DNA of 12,717 nucleotides from Candidatus Cloacimonadota bacterium (GCA_029934195.1 JAOZMQ010000046.1:1-12717); one strand, 5' to 3'; shown: positions 1 through 7,034, counted from the stretch's first letter. Numbers and translations: made by a program. The notes: generated from the letters alone by a model not told the origin.

Positions 1-1
1 T

Positions 2-1762
2 GAAGAAAGTATTACTAAAATTTCTGCTCAAACAAAAGCAATTGCCAATGAAAAAAAAGTAGATAATAGATGGCTCACGATTAAACTTTTAGAGATGGAT
101 GAAATTGCATCTGAAATAACAAATAATAAATTTAAAGATCTTATTGATGCTGAAGCTACAAAAATTGAAAAACATACAGGTGATGAAGTAGATATCGTAA
201 TTGCCGATGGTCGATATGGATTTATTCATGGTTTATCTCGAGATGTTATTCATCGTAATAATCAGGTTCGGAAAACAATATCTGATAATATTGATAAAGT
301 AGCTTTGAACCGTTACTTAGGAATTCCAATCTTCCTTTTTGTAATGTATCTTGTCTTTTCATTAACAATTAATATCGGTGGAGCTTTTATAGATTTTTTT
401 GATATTTTCACAGGTACAATTTTTGTAGATGGCTTAGGAAAAGTTTTAGAATATCTTCATTTTCCACAATGGTTAATTACTCTTTTTGCTGGTGGCGTTG
501 GTGGTGGTATTCAGACTGTTTCAACATTCATACCTCCGATTTTCTTTATTTTCCTCTCTCTTTCAATATTAGAAGATTCAGGTTATATGAGCCGTGCTGC
601 TTTTGTAATGGATAGATTTATGCGTTTTATTGGATTACCCGGAAAAGCTTTCATCCCGATGCTTGTTGGTTTTGGCTGTAATGTTCCTGCAATAATGGCA
701 ACAAGAACTTTGGAAAATAATCGTGATAGGATTCTCACTATTTTAATTAATCCATTTATGAGCTGTGGTGCAAGATTGCCTGTTTATGTTCTTTTTGCAA
801 CTGTCTTTTTCCCAAAAAACGGAGGGTTGATTGTTTTCTCAATTTATATGACAGGGATTTTTTTATCAATAATGTCCGGATTACTTTTCAAAAAGACTAT
901 CTTGAAAGGTGAACCTTCTACTTTTGTAATGGAACTTCCTCCTTATCATATTCCTACTTTCAACGGCATAATGATGCATACTTGGGAGAAATTGAAAAGT
1001 TTTATTCTTCGTGCCGGACAGGTAATAATTATCGTAGTTATTGTTCTAAGTTTCTTAAACGCAATAGGAAGTGATGGCTCTTTTGGTAATGAAGATTCTG
1101 AGAATTCTTTACTTAGTTCAATTGGGAAATCAATTACTCCTATCTTAAAACCAATGGGAATTATGGAGGATAATTGGCCTGCAACTGTTGGGCTTTTTAC
1201 TGGAATTTTTGCAAAAGAGGCGGTTGTCGGAACTTTGGATAATTTATATACTTCTCTTATAGAGGATAATGGAGATAATGAAGCTGAAGAATTTATCTTC
1301 TGGGACGGAATTTTAGAGTCATTTCAATCAATTGGGGAAGGATTTTCAGGAATTGGAGAGACATTTGTAAATCCTCTTGGACTTAATGTGAGTGATGATT
1401 TGGGTGATAAGGAGACACAGGCAAAAGAGCAAGAGGTTAATCAAAGAACTTTCAAAGAAATGGAAAAAAGATTTGTCAATAAATATGCAGCTTTTGCATA
1501 CTTATTATTTATTCTTATTTATGTTCCGTGTGTAGCTACAATCGCAGCTGTCTATCGTGAAACCAATATTAAATGGACTATTTTTTCGGTTACATACTTA
1601 ACTGTTTTAGCTTGGATTGTATCAACTTTATTTTATCAAGTTAGCATGTTTTTTACTCAACCAGCTGTTTCATCAATTTGGATTCTTAGTTTAATTACAT
1701 TTTCAATATTAATCTTTATTACACTGAAAATTAAATCAAAAAACTTATATATCTCAGAATAA
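2..1762 (+). CDS. feoB: Ferrous iron transport protein B, 5'-truncated by the window edge
   Basis: FeoB is the inner-membrane Fe(II) permease with a cytosolic N-terminal GTPase. The reading frame is open from base 2 (EESITKISAQ...) with no start before the ATG at 95, so that ATG is internal. The visible part is 586 residues against about 700-770 for full FeoB. The missing part is the G domain with its P-loop. What remains starts in the helical GDI-like region, including RWLTIKLLE and the ADGRYGFI motif at about 206-229. The membrane part carries both gate repeats: GCNVPAIMATR from 674, and SCGARLPVY from 761 in the first gate. The C-terminal part has AKEAVVGTL (about 1210) and PCVATIAAVYRE from 1526. 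Conserved cysteines in these motifs (codons at 677, 764, 1529) are present. The hydrophilic stretch before the last helices (about 1260-1480) is normal for the family. It is the first visible gene of an feoB-feoA-feoC operon, 13 bases from feoA. Identification is firm; only the 5' end is lacking. Confidence 0.96.
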   Translation, partial: EESITKISAQTKAIANEKKVDNRWLTIKLLEMDEIASEITNNKFKDLIDAEATKIEKHTGDEVDIVIADGRYGFIHGLSRDVIHRNNQVRKTISDNIDKVALNRYLGIPIFLFVMYLVFSLTINIGGAFIDFFDIFTGTIFVDGLGKVLEYLHFPQWLITLFAGGVGGGIQTVSTFIPPIFFIFLSLSILEDSGYMSRAAFVMDRFMRFIGLPGKAFIPMLVGFGCNVPAIMATRTLENNRDRILTILINPFMSCGARLPVYVLFATVFFPKNGGLIVFSIYMTGIFLSIMSGLLFKKTILKGEPSTFVMELPPYHIPTFNGIMMHTWEKLKSFILRAGQVIIIVVIVLSFLNAIGSDGSFGNEDSENSLLSSIGKSITPILKPMGIMEDNWPATVGLFTGIFAKEAVVGTLDNLYTSLIEDNGDNEAEEFIFWDGILESFQSIGEGFSGIGETFVNPLGLNVSDDLGDKETQAKEQEVNQRTFKEMEKRFVNKYAAFAYLLFILIYVPCVATIAAVYRETNIKWTIFSVTYLTVLAWIVSTLFYQVSMFFTQPAVSSIWILSLITFSILIFITLKIKSKNLYISE

Positions 1763-1775
1763 CAGGAGTAAATTA

Positions 1776-2084
1776 ATGTTTGGACTTAGAAGAAACTTTA
1801 AACATAGTATTAGTGCAAATTGTTGTGGGAATCAACAAAGAAAAGGTGGTGGACAAGGAGAACGGAAATTTAGAAATTGTATCTCTCTATCAGAAACCTT
1901 GGAAAATAATAAATACATCGTTAGGCTGAATCCGGATAAACAAACAATGGAGATGGGAATTGCTTCCGGAAGTGTTATTTTTGTTCATAAAAATGATATT
2001 AATGAAGCAAATCTTGTTGTCGGCATTGGAGAAACACGTCTTATTATTCCACGAAAATCAGCAGAATTGATCAAGGTAAAATAA
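1776..2084 (+). CDS. feoA: FeoA-domain protein with Cys/Gly-rich N-terminal extension
   Basis: FeoA is a small cytosolic SH3-like protein that supports FeoB-mediated Fe(II) uptake. The C-terminal part of this 102-residue protein (about 36-102) follows the FeoA pattern: an opening LSE, then a strand ending in MEMGIASGSVIFV, matching the usual MG(L/I)-x-PG-x-x-(V/I) core, and a closing strand RLIIPRKSAELIKV. Typical FeoA is about 75-85 residues. The first 35 here are extra and include a CC pair, a KGGGQG stretch and a further Cys, so they may be flexible or metal-binding. The start ATG has a good AGGAG site at 1764-1768, directly after the feoB stop. The stop codon abuts the ATG of feoC, which indicates one transcript. 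The family call is strong; the role of the extension is unknown. Confidence 0.88.
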   Translation: MFGLRRNFKHSISANCCGNQQRKGGGQGERKFRNCISLSETLENNKYIVRLNPDKQTMEMGIASGSVIFVHKNDINEANLVVGIGETRLIIPRKSAELIKVK

Positions 2085-2309
2085 ATGATAAGAGATATAA
2101 TCAATTTATTTAATGAGCGAAAATCATTAGATATAGATGAAATTGCAAATCATTTTAACATAACGGAAAGTGCTTTGGAAGGAATGTTAAAAATTCTTAT
2201 TAATAAGAATTTAGTCGAACTTGTAACCTTTGATTGTGTTTCTTGTTCTAATAGTTGTGGAAGTTGCTCTTTTGCAAAACATAAAGATGTATATAAATTA
2301 AAAAAGTAA
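2085..2309 (+). CDS. feoC: FeoC-like winged-helix protein with Cys cluster
   Basis: This 74-residue protein has a predicted winged-helix N-terminal part (about 1-48; IINLFNERKSLDIDEIANHF is helix-turn-helix-like) followed by a cysteine knot C51-x2-C54-x3-C58-x2-C61 and a short basic tail. Winged helix plus four cysteines is the layout of FeoC, a cytosolic partner of FeoB. In studied enterobacterial FeoC the cysteines bind an oxygen-sensitive Fe-S cluster and the protein protects or regulates FeoB. The cysteine spacing here is tighter than in the enterobacterial form. The ATG follows the feoA stop with no gap and no separate strong ribosome site, so translation is probably coupled. A DNA-binding iron or redox regulator is the alternative reading, but operon position favours FeoC. 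Confidence 0.83.
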   Translation: MIRDIINLFNERKSLDIDEIANHFNITESALEGMLKILINKNLVELVTFDCVSCSNSCGSCSFAKHKDVYKLKK

Positions 2310-2393
2310 ATTCAGAACTCCCAGACCTCATATCTCTTTCTTTCCCCGCTAATCCTATAAATAGCTCACGGTTGCAAAATTTCACAATATTCT

Positions 2394-2411
2394 AAGGAGA
2401 TTTAAATGTGA
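2394..2411 (+). promoter_or_regulatory. Strong Shine-Dalgarno followed by an ATG-TGA start-stop
   Basis: A textbook AAGGAG (2394-2399) with a 6-base spacer leads to an ATG (2406-2408) that is followed at once by TGA (2409-2411). Read in the same frame past the stop, the sequence stays open for about 27 codons to a TAA near 2493, so this could be the dead start of a decayed short gene. It could also be a minimal regulatory uORF. I see no protein I recognise in any frame here. Confidence 0.35.
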
Positions 2412-2450
2412 CCCATTTTATTCACATGTCTGGCGTACGTTCAAAAATCT

Positions 2451-2488
2451 CGAAATCCCTGCAAAAACTTGATTTTGCAGGGATTTCG
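2451..2488. repeat. Perfect 16-bp inverted repeat (hairpin, 6-base loop)
   Basis: Left arm 2451-2466 (cgaaatccctgcaaaa) is exactly complementary to right arm 2473-2488, with loop acttga. Outside the perfect arms, AAT (2446-2448) can pair with ATT (2491-2493) and ACGT (2437-2440) with ACGT (2496-2499), giving a longer imperfect stem. No run of T follows the right arm, so it is a poor intrinsic terminator. It sits in the 296-base gap (2310-2605) between feoC and the TPR gene. The structure would suit a REP-type or small MITE-like interspersed repeat, an mRNA-stabilising stem, or a weak terminator for the feo operon. The rest of the gap holds no gene I can support. Confidence 0.7.
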
Positions 2489-2605
2489 GAATTAAACGTT
2501 CTTCTTAAATATTCAATTCATACTTATATTATATTTCTTGACGCAATAATGCATATTAATCTTTTACCATCAAGATAAAACTGATATAAAAAATTTGGAG
2601 TATAA

Positions 2606-3286
2606 ATGCCTTTTATTAAAAAACATGGAATCTTAATCATTCTCGGAGTTATTATCATTATTCTTGTGGGGTTAGTTACAAAATTCAATAATAAAAATAT
2701 TCAATTACTTACGGAACTTACAGTTAAAAATTCAATAATTGAAAAAATCATATCTGAAAAAGATTCTCTTAAAGCAGTGATTGCAACGCTATTTCAAAAA
2801 AATAATGTTAAAGATACGTTAAAAATTACACCCCAAAATGTGGTGAAAAAAGAAAACAAAATAAAGAAAGATCCATCATTTGAAGAACAATACGAAAATT
2901 CCTTAAAGCTTTTTAATATAGGAAGTTTTACAAAAGCTACAAAAGAATTTACTCGCTTAATACAAGCATATCCTGATTCAAAATTACTAAAAAATCTCTA
3001 TTATTGGCTTGGATTGAGTTATTATTCATTAGAAAATTTTGATTTAGCACACAAAAATTTTCTTATAAGCTTAAAAACTAAAGGATATAGGAATAAATCA
3101 GCTGATGCAACTTTCATGCTTGGTAAAACTCTTTATCAAATGAATAAATTTGCAGATTCATTTGAATATTTTGCTAAATATAATAAGAAGTTTAATAATA
3201 ATAGATATAATAAATCTGCAAAATTTTATATGGAAATGCTATTAAAAGATAAAAAAATAGGGAAGAATAAGAAAAAGAATAGTTAA
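2606..3286 (+). CDS. Membrane-anchored TPR protein, function unknown
   Basis: The 226-residue product begins with two lysines and a single strongly hydrophobic helix (about residues 8-25) with no lipobox or evident cleavage site. It is probably an N-terminal membrane anchor with the bulk in the periplasm. Residues about 30-70 are heptad-like and may form a short coiled coil, followed by a Lys-rich linker. Residues about 94-200 carry three tetratricopeptide-type repeats: SFTKATKEFTRLIQAYPDS, then NFDLAHKNFLISLKT, then KFADSFEYFAKYNKKF. The tail is very basic. Coiled coil followed by TPRs resembles the CpoB/YbgF envelope coordinators, but no tol-pal genes are nearby and the anchor differs. A TTGGAG site at 2595-2600 supports the start. 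It lies 62 bases upstream of ornithine carbamoyltransferase and may share its transcript. Confidence 0.75.
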   Translation: MPFIKKHGILIILGVIIIILVGLVTKFNNKNIQLLTELTVKNSIIEKIISEKDSLKAVIATLFQKNNVKDTLKITPQNVVKKENKIKKDPSFEEQYENSLKLFNIGSFTKATKEFTRLIQAYPDSKLLKNLYYWLGLSYYSLENFDLAHKNFLISLKTKGYRNKSADATFMLGKTLYQMNKFADSFEYFAKYNKKFNNNRYNKSAKFYMEMLLKDKKIGKNKKKNS

Positions 3287-3335
3287 ATTTCTTGCAAAAA
3301 AAACTTATCTTTTTTTGTTGGGAAAAAATAAATTT

Positions 3336-3341
3336 AAGGAG
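3336..3341 (+). promoter_or_regulatory. Ribosome binding site fixing the argF start
   Basis: AAGGAG lies 7 bases before the ATG at 3349. The frame is also open upstream to a TTG at 3292, but the extra 19 residues there (QKKLIFFCWEKINL...) are unlike the family and have no ribosome site. The ATG at 3349 also gives the usual N-terminus MAFNLKNRNF. Confidence 0.85.
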
Positions 3342-3348
3342 TGATAAA

Positions 3349-4347
3349 ATGGCATTTAATCTTAAAAATCGAAACTTTCTCAAGTTGTTGGACTTTACTC
3401 CAAGAGAGATTAACTTTTTATTAGATCTTTCAGCTGATTTAAAAAAAGCAAAATACGCTGGAATTGAGCAACCATTACTTAAAGGAAAGAATGTTGCCTT
3501 GATTTTTGAAAAATCATCAACTCGTACTCGTTGTGCATTTGAAGTTGCTGCAATGGATTTAGGTGCTGGTGTTACATATTTAGGACCTTCTGGAAGTCAA
3601 ATAGGCGTGAAAGAAACAATGAAAGATACAGCAAGAGTTCTTGGAAGAATGTATGATGGAATTGAATATCGCGGATTTGGACAAGAGATTGTCGAAGTAC
3701 TTGGCAAATTTGCAGGTGTACCTGTATGGAATGGTTTGACAACAGAATTTCATCCAACACAGATTCTTGCAGACTTTTTAACAGTCAGAGAGCATATCAA
3801 AAAAGCATATAATGAAATAATCTTTACTTATGTAGGTGATGGAAGAAATAATATGGGAAATTCTTTGATGGTTGGTGCTGCAAAACTTGGAATGGATTTT
3901 CGTATTCTTGCTCCAAAAGATGTACAACCGGATCAAGAACTTGTTGATAAATGTTTAGAAATTGCTAAAACTACCGGTGCAAAAATTCTACTTACAGATA
4001 ATATTGACGAAGCAGTAAAAGATGCTGATGTTATTTACACTGATGTGTGGGTATCAATGGGAGAACCCCAAGAAGTTTGGGAACAAAGAATTAAACTTCT
4101 TTTACCATATCAAGTAAATTCCGATATGATGAAGAAAACCGGTAAATCAGAAACCATCTTTATGCACTGTCTTCCTTCTTTCCATAACACTGATACAAAA
4201 ATTGGGAAAGACATTTTTGATAAATTTGGAATTACTGAAATGGAAGTTACTGACGAAGTTTTCGAAAGCCCAAAATCAGTAGTTTTTGATGAAGCTGAGA
4301 ATAGAATGCATACTATTAAAGCAATAATGGTAGCAACTTTGGCATAG
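3349..4347 (+). CDS. argF: Ornithine carbamoyltransferase
   Basis: This enzyme joins carbamoyl phosphate and ornithine to give citrulline in the cytosol. It serves arginine synthesis (ArgF) or, run backwards, the arginine deiminase pathway (ArcB). The 332-residue length matches the family. Visible motifs are STRTR at 57-61 (carbamoyl-phosphate binding), HPTQ at 135-138, GDGRNNMGNS from 163, DVWVSMG at 232-238 (ornithine side) and HCLP at 273-276 with the catalytic cysteine. The C-terminus ENRMHTIKAIMVATLA is fully family-like. From memory of family sequences, the overall pattern (MAF-N-x-x-NRN start, GRMYDGIEYRGF, EIVEVLGKFAGVPV) is closest to the proteobacterial ArgF/catabolic ArcB clade. 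No arcA, arcC or other arg gene is in view, so the direction of use cannot be decided. A clear terminator follows at 4377. Confidence 0.96.
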   Translation: MAFNLKNRNFLKLLDFTPREINFLLDLSADLKKAKYAGIEQPLLKGKNVALIFEKSSTRTRCAFEVAAMDLGAGVTYLGPSGSQIGVKETMKDTARVLGRMYDGIEYRGFGQEIVEVLGKFAGVPVWNGLTTEFHPTQILADFLTVREHIKKAYNEIIFTYVGDGRNNMGNSLMVGAAKLGMDFRILAPKDVQPDQELVDKCLEIAKTTGAKILLTDNIDEAVKDADVIYTDVWVSMGEPQEVWEQRIKLLLPYQVNSDMMKKTGKSETIFMHCLPSFHNTDTKIGKDIFDKFGITEMEVTDEVFESPKSVVFDEAENRMHTIKAIMVATLA

Positions 4348-4376
4348 ACAAAAATCACTTGTCACTAAAGATTCGT

Positions 4377-4412
4377 AAATGGAGGTTTCTTTTCCTCCAT
4401 TTTTCTATTTTT
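4377..4412 (+). terminator. Intrinsic terminator after argF
   Basis: A 9-bp perfect stem, aaatggagg (4377-4385) pairing with cctccattt (4394-4402) around an 8-base loop, is followed by a T-rich tract to 4412. It starts 29 bases past the argF stop and separates argF from the next gene. The A residues at the 5' base of the stem could give weak function on the other strand too. Confidence 0.85.
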
Positions 4413-4471
4413 CTCATCTTGATAAACAAAACAAACTGAGGGATATTAATGGATTTAACAATTTAAATATT

Positions 4472-4493
4472 GAAATCTCGTTAATGAGATTTC
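4472..4493. repeat. 8-bp inverted repeat upstream of the PAS sensor gene
   Basis: gaaatctc (4472-4479) and gagatttc (4486-4493) form a perfect dyad with a 6-base gap (gttaat), about 60 bases before the next start codon. This could be an operator-like dyad or a leader hairpin. It lacks a following T-run, so it is unlikely to be a terminator. The flanking DNA to 4553 is extremely AT-rich. Confidence 0.4.
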
Positions 4494-4553
4494 TTATTAA
4501 CAAAAAATTAAGTCTTTTGAATTTAATAAATTAAATTATAATCCGGAGTTTTT

Positions 4554-5915
4554 ATGCCTAATTCTAAAATATTGCTTATTAGTAAATCAAGTAATCTAAT
4601 TAATTTTGTTAAGAATAGTGCTTCTTTTTTTACTGTTGAAATTATAGATTATTTTACTCAAGATGTCATTAATAAATCTAAAAATTGTATCATTATTTTA
4701 GATAAAGAATTTCAAGGCGAAAAAATAATTCAAGCCTTACAGGTTAATAAAATTCCTTCAAGAAAGATTATTTTTATATTCAATTGCGAGCTAAATTATG
4801 ATTTTATCAAAGATACTAATAGTAAAAATCAGTACTTCTTTCTAAAAGAACCATTCTATGAAATTGAATTAACAGCTATCATTAACAATCATTTAATTCA
4901 TTCTGAGGTTTTAGATTATTCTACGATTGTAAAAGATATTGCAAGTAAAAATTTTGAGAAATCTTTCTATCTTGCTGAATTTTCTGATATTGGTATAATA
5001 TTAATGAATGGCAATAAAGTTCAATTTGTTAATAAAATATTTAAGGAAATGTATGGAGTTTTGAATAGTAAAATAGAGTATTTAGACTTTAATAAAATCC
5101 TTAATATTGAAGAAAAGGAATCATTGATAAATCCACAAAAATTTGTAGCAAGTATGATTAATTGTTCTGGGAATAAACTATATGTACAAGTCAACAAAAT
5201 TCAAATAGATGATAACGATAACTCTCTGTTTTTGTATTTTTTCCATGACATAACTGACTATATTAAAATTGAAAATGAATTAAAAACTCAAGGACATAAA
5301 TTAGAATTAGTATTGCAATCTCTTCCTATCGGAATGATAATTGTTGAATATGAAACGGATGAAATTACAGATTGTAATCCAGCTTTTTTAATGATGCTCG
5401 GTGCGTTTTCTAATCAAGTCTTGGGAAGACCTGTTGCAGATTTTATTAGTAAAAAAAATATTTCAAATACTTTTGTTCCTGATAAAGATATTGAAAATGA
5501 AGAAGAATGGGAACTAAATAAAATTAATAACAAGAAATTGCCTATAATAATCAAACAAGAATTTGTGGAATTGGATGATGCAACTTATATGATTATTTCA
5601 GTGCAAGATATTACTAAATTGAAGGAAGCTGAAAAAACTAAATACGAAAAAGAAAGACTTTGCGGAGTCCTTGAAATGGCTGGAACAATCGGTCATGAAT
5701 TTCATCAACCAATGCAAATTATTCAAGGGTTAACAGAATTAATGCTGATGACTCGCCCTGAAAATTCTAAAGATACAAAAAAATTGAATAAGATTCTTTT
5801 GCAATTAGACAGGATTTCAAAAATTTCTAAGCAGATTTCTCAAATTACTAAATATAAAACTGAAAAATATACTGAAAATTCGCAAATAATTAACTTATCT
5901 GAATCTATTGAATAG
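4554..5915 (+). CDS. PAS sensor protein with kinase DHp helix but no ATPase domain
   Basis: This is a 453-residue cytosolic signalling protein with no membrane segment. Residues about 1-115 look like a degenerate receiver domain: strand CIIILD ends at D50, where the phosphorylated Asp would be, and K98 sits in LKEPF, but the N-terminal acidic pair is replaced by Ser/Lys. Two PAS domains follow (about 135-238, ending FFHDITDY; and about 245-355, ending SVQDITKLKEAE). Residues about 362-435 form a HisKA-type dimerisation helix pair, with the motif GHEFHQPMQ placing the phosphoacceptor-type histidine at H381. The protein stops about 18 residues after this helix pair. The HATPase catalytic domain, with its N, G1 and G2 boxes, is absent and there is no room for it before ispG. 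The start is supported by CCGGAG at 4543-4548. It may receive phosphate from another kinase or act as a binding or phosphatase module; no partner is visible. Confidence 0.83.
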   Translation: MPNSKILLISKSSNLINFVKNSASFFTVEIIDYFTQDVINKSKNCIIILDKEFQGEKIIQALQVNKIPSRKIIFIFNCELNYDFIKDTNSKNQYFFLKEPFYEIELTAIINNHLIHSEVLDYSTIVKDIASKNFEKSFYLAEFSDIGIILMNGNKVQFVNKIFKEMYGVLNSKIEYLDFNKILNIEEKESLINPQKFVASMINCSGNKLYVQVNKIQIDDNDNSLFLYFFHDITDYIKIENELKTQGHKLELVLQSLPIGMIIVEYETDEITDCNPAFLMMLGAFSNQVLGRPVADFISKKNISNTFVPDKDIENEEEWELNKINNKKLPIIIKQEFVELDDATYMIISVQDITKLKEAEKTKYEKERLCGVLEMAGTIGHEFHQPMQIIQGLTELMLMTRPENSKDTKKLNKILLQLDRISKISKQISQITKYKTEKYTENSQIINLSESIE

Positions 5916-5919
5916 AGGA
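5914..5919 (+). promoter_or_regulatory. ispG ribosome site overlapping the upstream stop codon
   Basis: AGAGGA at 5914-5919 shares its first two bases with the TAG stop (5913-5915) of the PAS sensor gene and lies 4 bases before the ispG ATG at 5924. This placement suggests translational coupling of ispG to the sensor gene and argues that they share one mRNA. Confidence 0.6.
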
Positions 5920-5923
5920 CTAA

Positions 5924-7000
5924 ATGTGTGCAATTCTTAACAGAAAATTTACAAAAACAATAAAAGTTGGTGATATTAATATAGGTGGTGGAAATCCAAT
6001 AAGTATTCAGTCAATGACAAATACTATTACTTCCGATGTTAAATCTACTGTTCTACAAATAAATGAATTAGCAGCTTCTGGATGTGAAATTATTAGAGTG
6101 GCAGTACCGGATATGGAATCGGCAAAAGCAATAAAAAAAATAAAAAAATTGATTTCAATTCCAATAATTGCAGATATTCATTTCGATTATAGATTAGCAA
6201 TAGAATCTGTAAAATCAGGAGTAGATGCTTTGAGGTTAAATCCGGGAAATATCGGTTCACAGCAAAATGTAATTGAAGTTATAAAAGCTGTTCGAGATAA
6301 AAAAATCCCGATTAGAATTGGTGTCAATAGTGGTTCTTTATCGAAAAAAATGTTGAGCAAATACGGTGTAACAGATAAAGGAATAGTTGAAAGTGCACTT
6401 GAACATGTCCTGATTCTTGAAAAGGCTAATTATGAAGAAATAAAAATTTCAGTTAAAGCTTCATCTGTACCCTTAACAATTCAGTCCTATAGATTGTTAA
6501 GTGAAAAAGTTGATTACCCCCTTCATCTTGGTGTAACTGAAGCAGGTACCGAAGAAATGGGAACGATAAAATCTTCCATTGGTATTGGAACACTTCTCGC
6601 AGAAGGTATCGGTGATACAATTCGAGTTTCATTAACTGAAAATCCTAAAATGGAGATCCGTGTAGCCAAAAATATTTTAAAGTCACTCCAAATTAGAAAA
6701 GGGTTAAATATTATTTCTTGTCCTACTTGCGGAAGAACAAGAATAAATTTGATTGATATGGCAAAAGTAGTTGAAAAAAGGTTAGAAAAATATCAGGATA
6801 TTGAAATAGAAGTTGCAGTAATGGGATGTGTTGTCAATGGACCCGGTGAAGCAAGAGAAGCTGATTTTGGAATTGCCGGAGGAATTGGAGAAGGTTTAAT
6901 CTTTAGGAAAGGTAAAATAGTAAACAAAGTTTCAGAAGGAAATCTAATAGATGAACTAATAAAGGAAATTGATAAATCATTGAAAACCACCAGCGTATAA
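5924..7000 (+). CDS. ispG: 4-hydroxy-3-methylbut-2-enyl diphosphate synthase (IspG/GcpE)
   Basis: IspG is the cytosolic [4Fe-4S] enzyme of the MEP pathway that reductively converts MEcPP to HMBPP for isoprenoid synthesis. The 358-residue length fits the two-domain bacterial form. The N-terminal TIM barrel shows SIQSMTNT (27-34), PIIADIHFDYRLA (80-92) and DALRLNPGNIG (101-111). The C-terminal cluster domain has all ligands: C266-x2-C269 in SCPTCGRTR, C302 in MGCVVNGPGEA and E309. No key residue is missing. It sits 8 bases after the PAS sensor gene, whose stop overlaps its ribosome site, and 34 bases before the Omp85 gene, so the three may be one operon. Nothing suggests a metabolic reason for pairing with the sensor. 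Confidence 0.97.
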   Translation: MCAILNRKFTKTIKVGDINIGGGNPISIQSMTNTITSDVKSTVLQINELAASGCEIIRVAVPDMESAKAIKKIKKLISIPIIADIHFDYRLAIESVKSGVDALRLNPGNIGSQQNVIEVIKAVRDKKIPIRIGVNSGSLSKKMLSKYGVTDKGIVESALEHVLILEKANYEEIKISVKASSVPLTIQSYRLLSEKVDYPLHLGVTEAGTEEMGTIKSSIGIGTLLAEGIGDTIRVSLTENPKMEIRVAKNILKSLQIRKGLNIISCPTCGRTRINLIDMAKVVEKRLEKYQDIEIEVAVMGCVVNGPGEAREADFGIAGGIGEGLIFRKGKIVNKVSEGNLIDELIKEIDKSLKTTSV

Positions 7001-7034
7001 TCAATATTATTGTAATTATTTTACATTTTAAACA

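Noticed and set aside
95..1762. feoB starting at the ATG at 95
   Set aside because: The frame is open to base 2 and the upstream residues (including RWLTIKLLE) are FeoB-like, so the gene is cut by the window edge and 95 is internal.
2426..2578. 50-codon ORF overlapping the palindrome
   Set aside because: It has no ribosome site of its own and no recognisable protein, and the palindrome explains much of its sequence. Kept only as part of a finding.
3292..3348. N-terminal extension of ornithine carbamoyltransferase from a TTG at 3292
   Set aside because: It has no ribosome site and non-family residues, whereas the ATG at 3349 has AAGGAG at ideal spacing.
4515..4542. Promoter with a perfect TATAAT at 4537-4542
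   Set aside because: Transcription would begin downstream of the GGAG ribosome site at 4545-4548, and no -35 box lies at good spacing. It is probably chance in AT-rich DNA.
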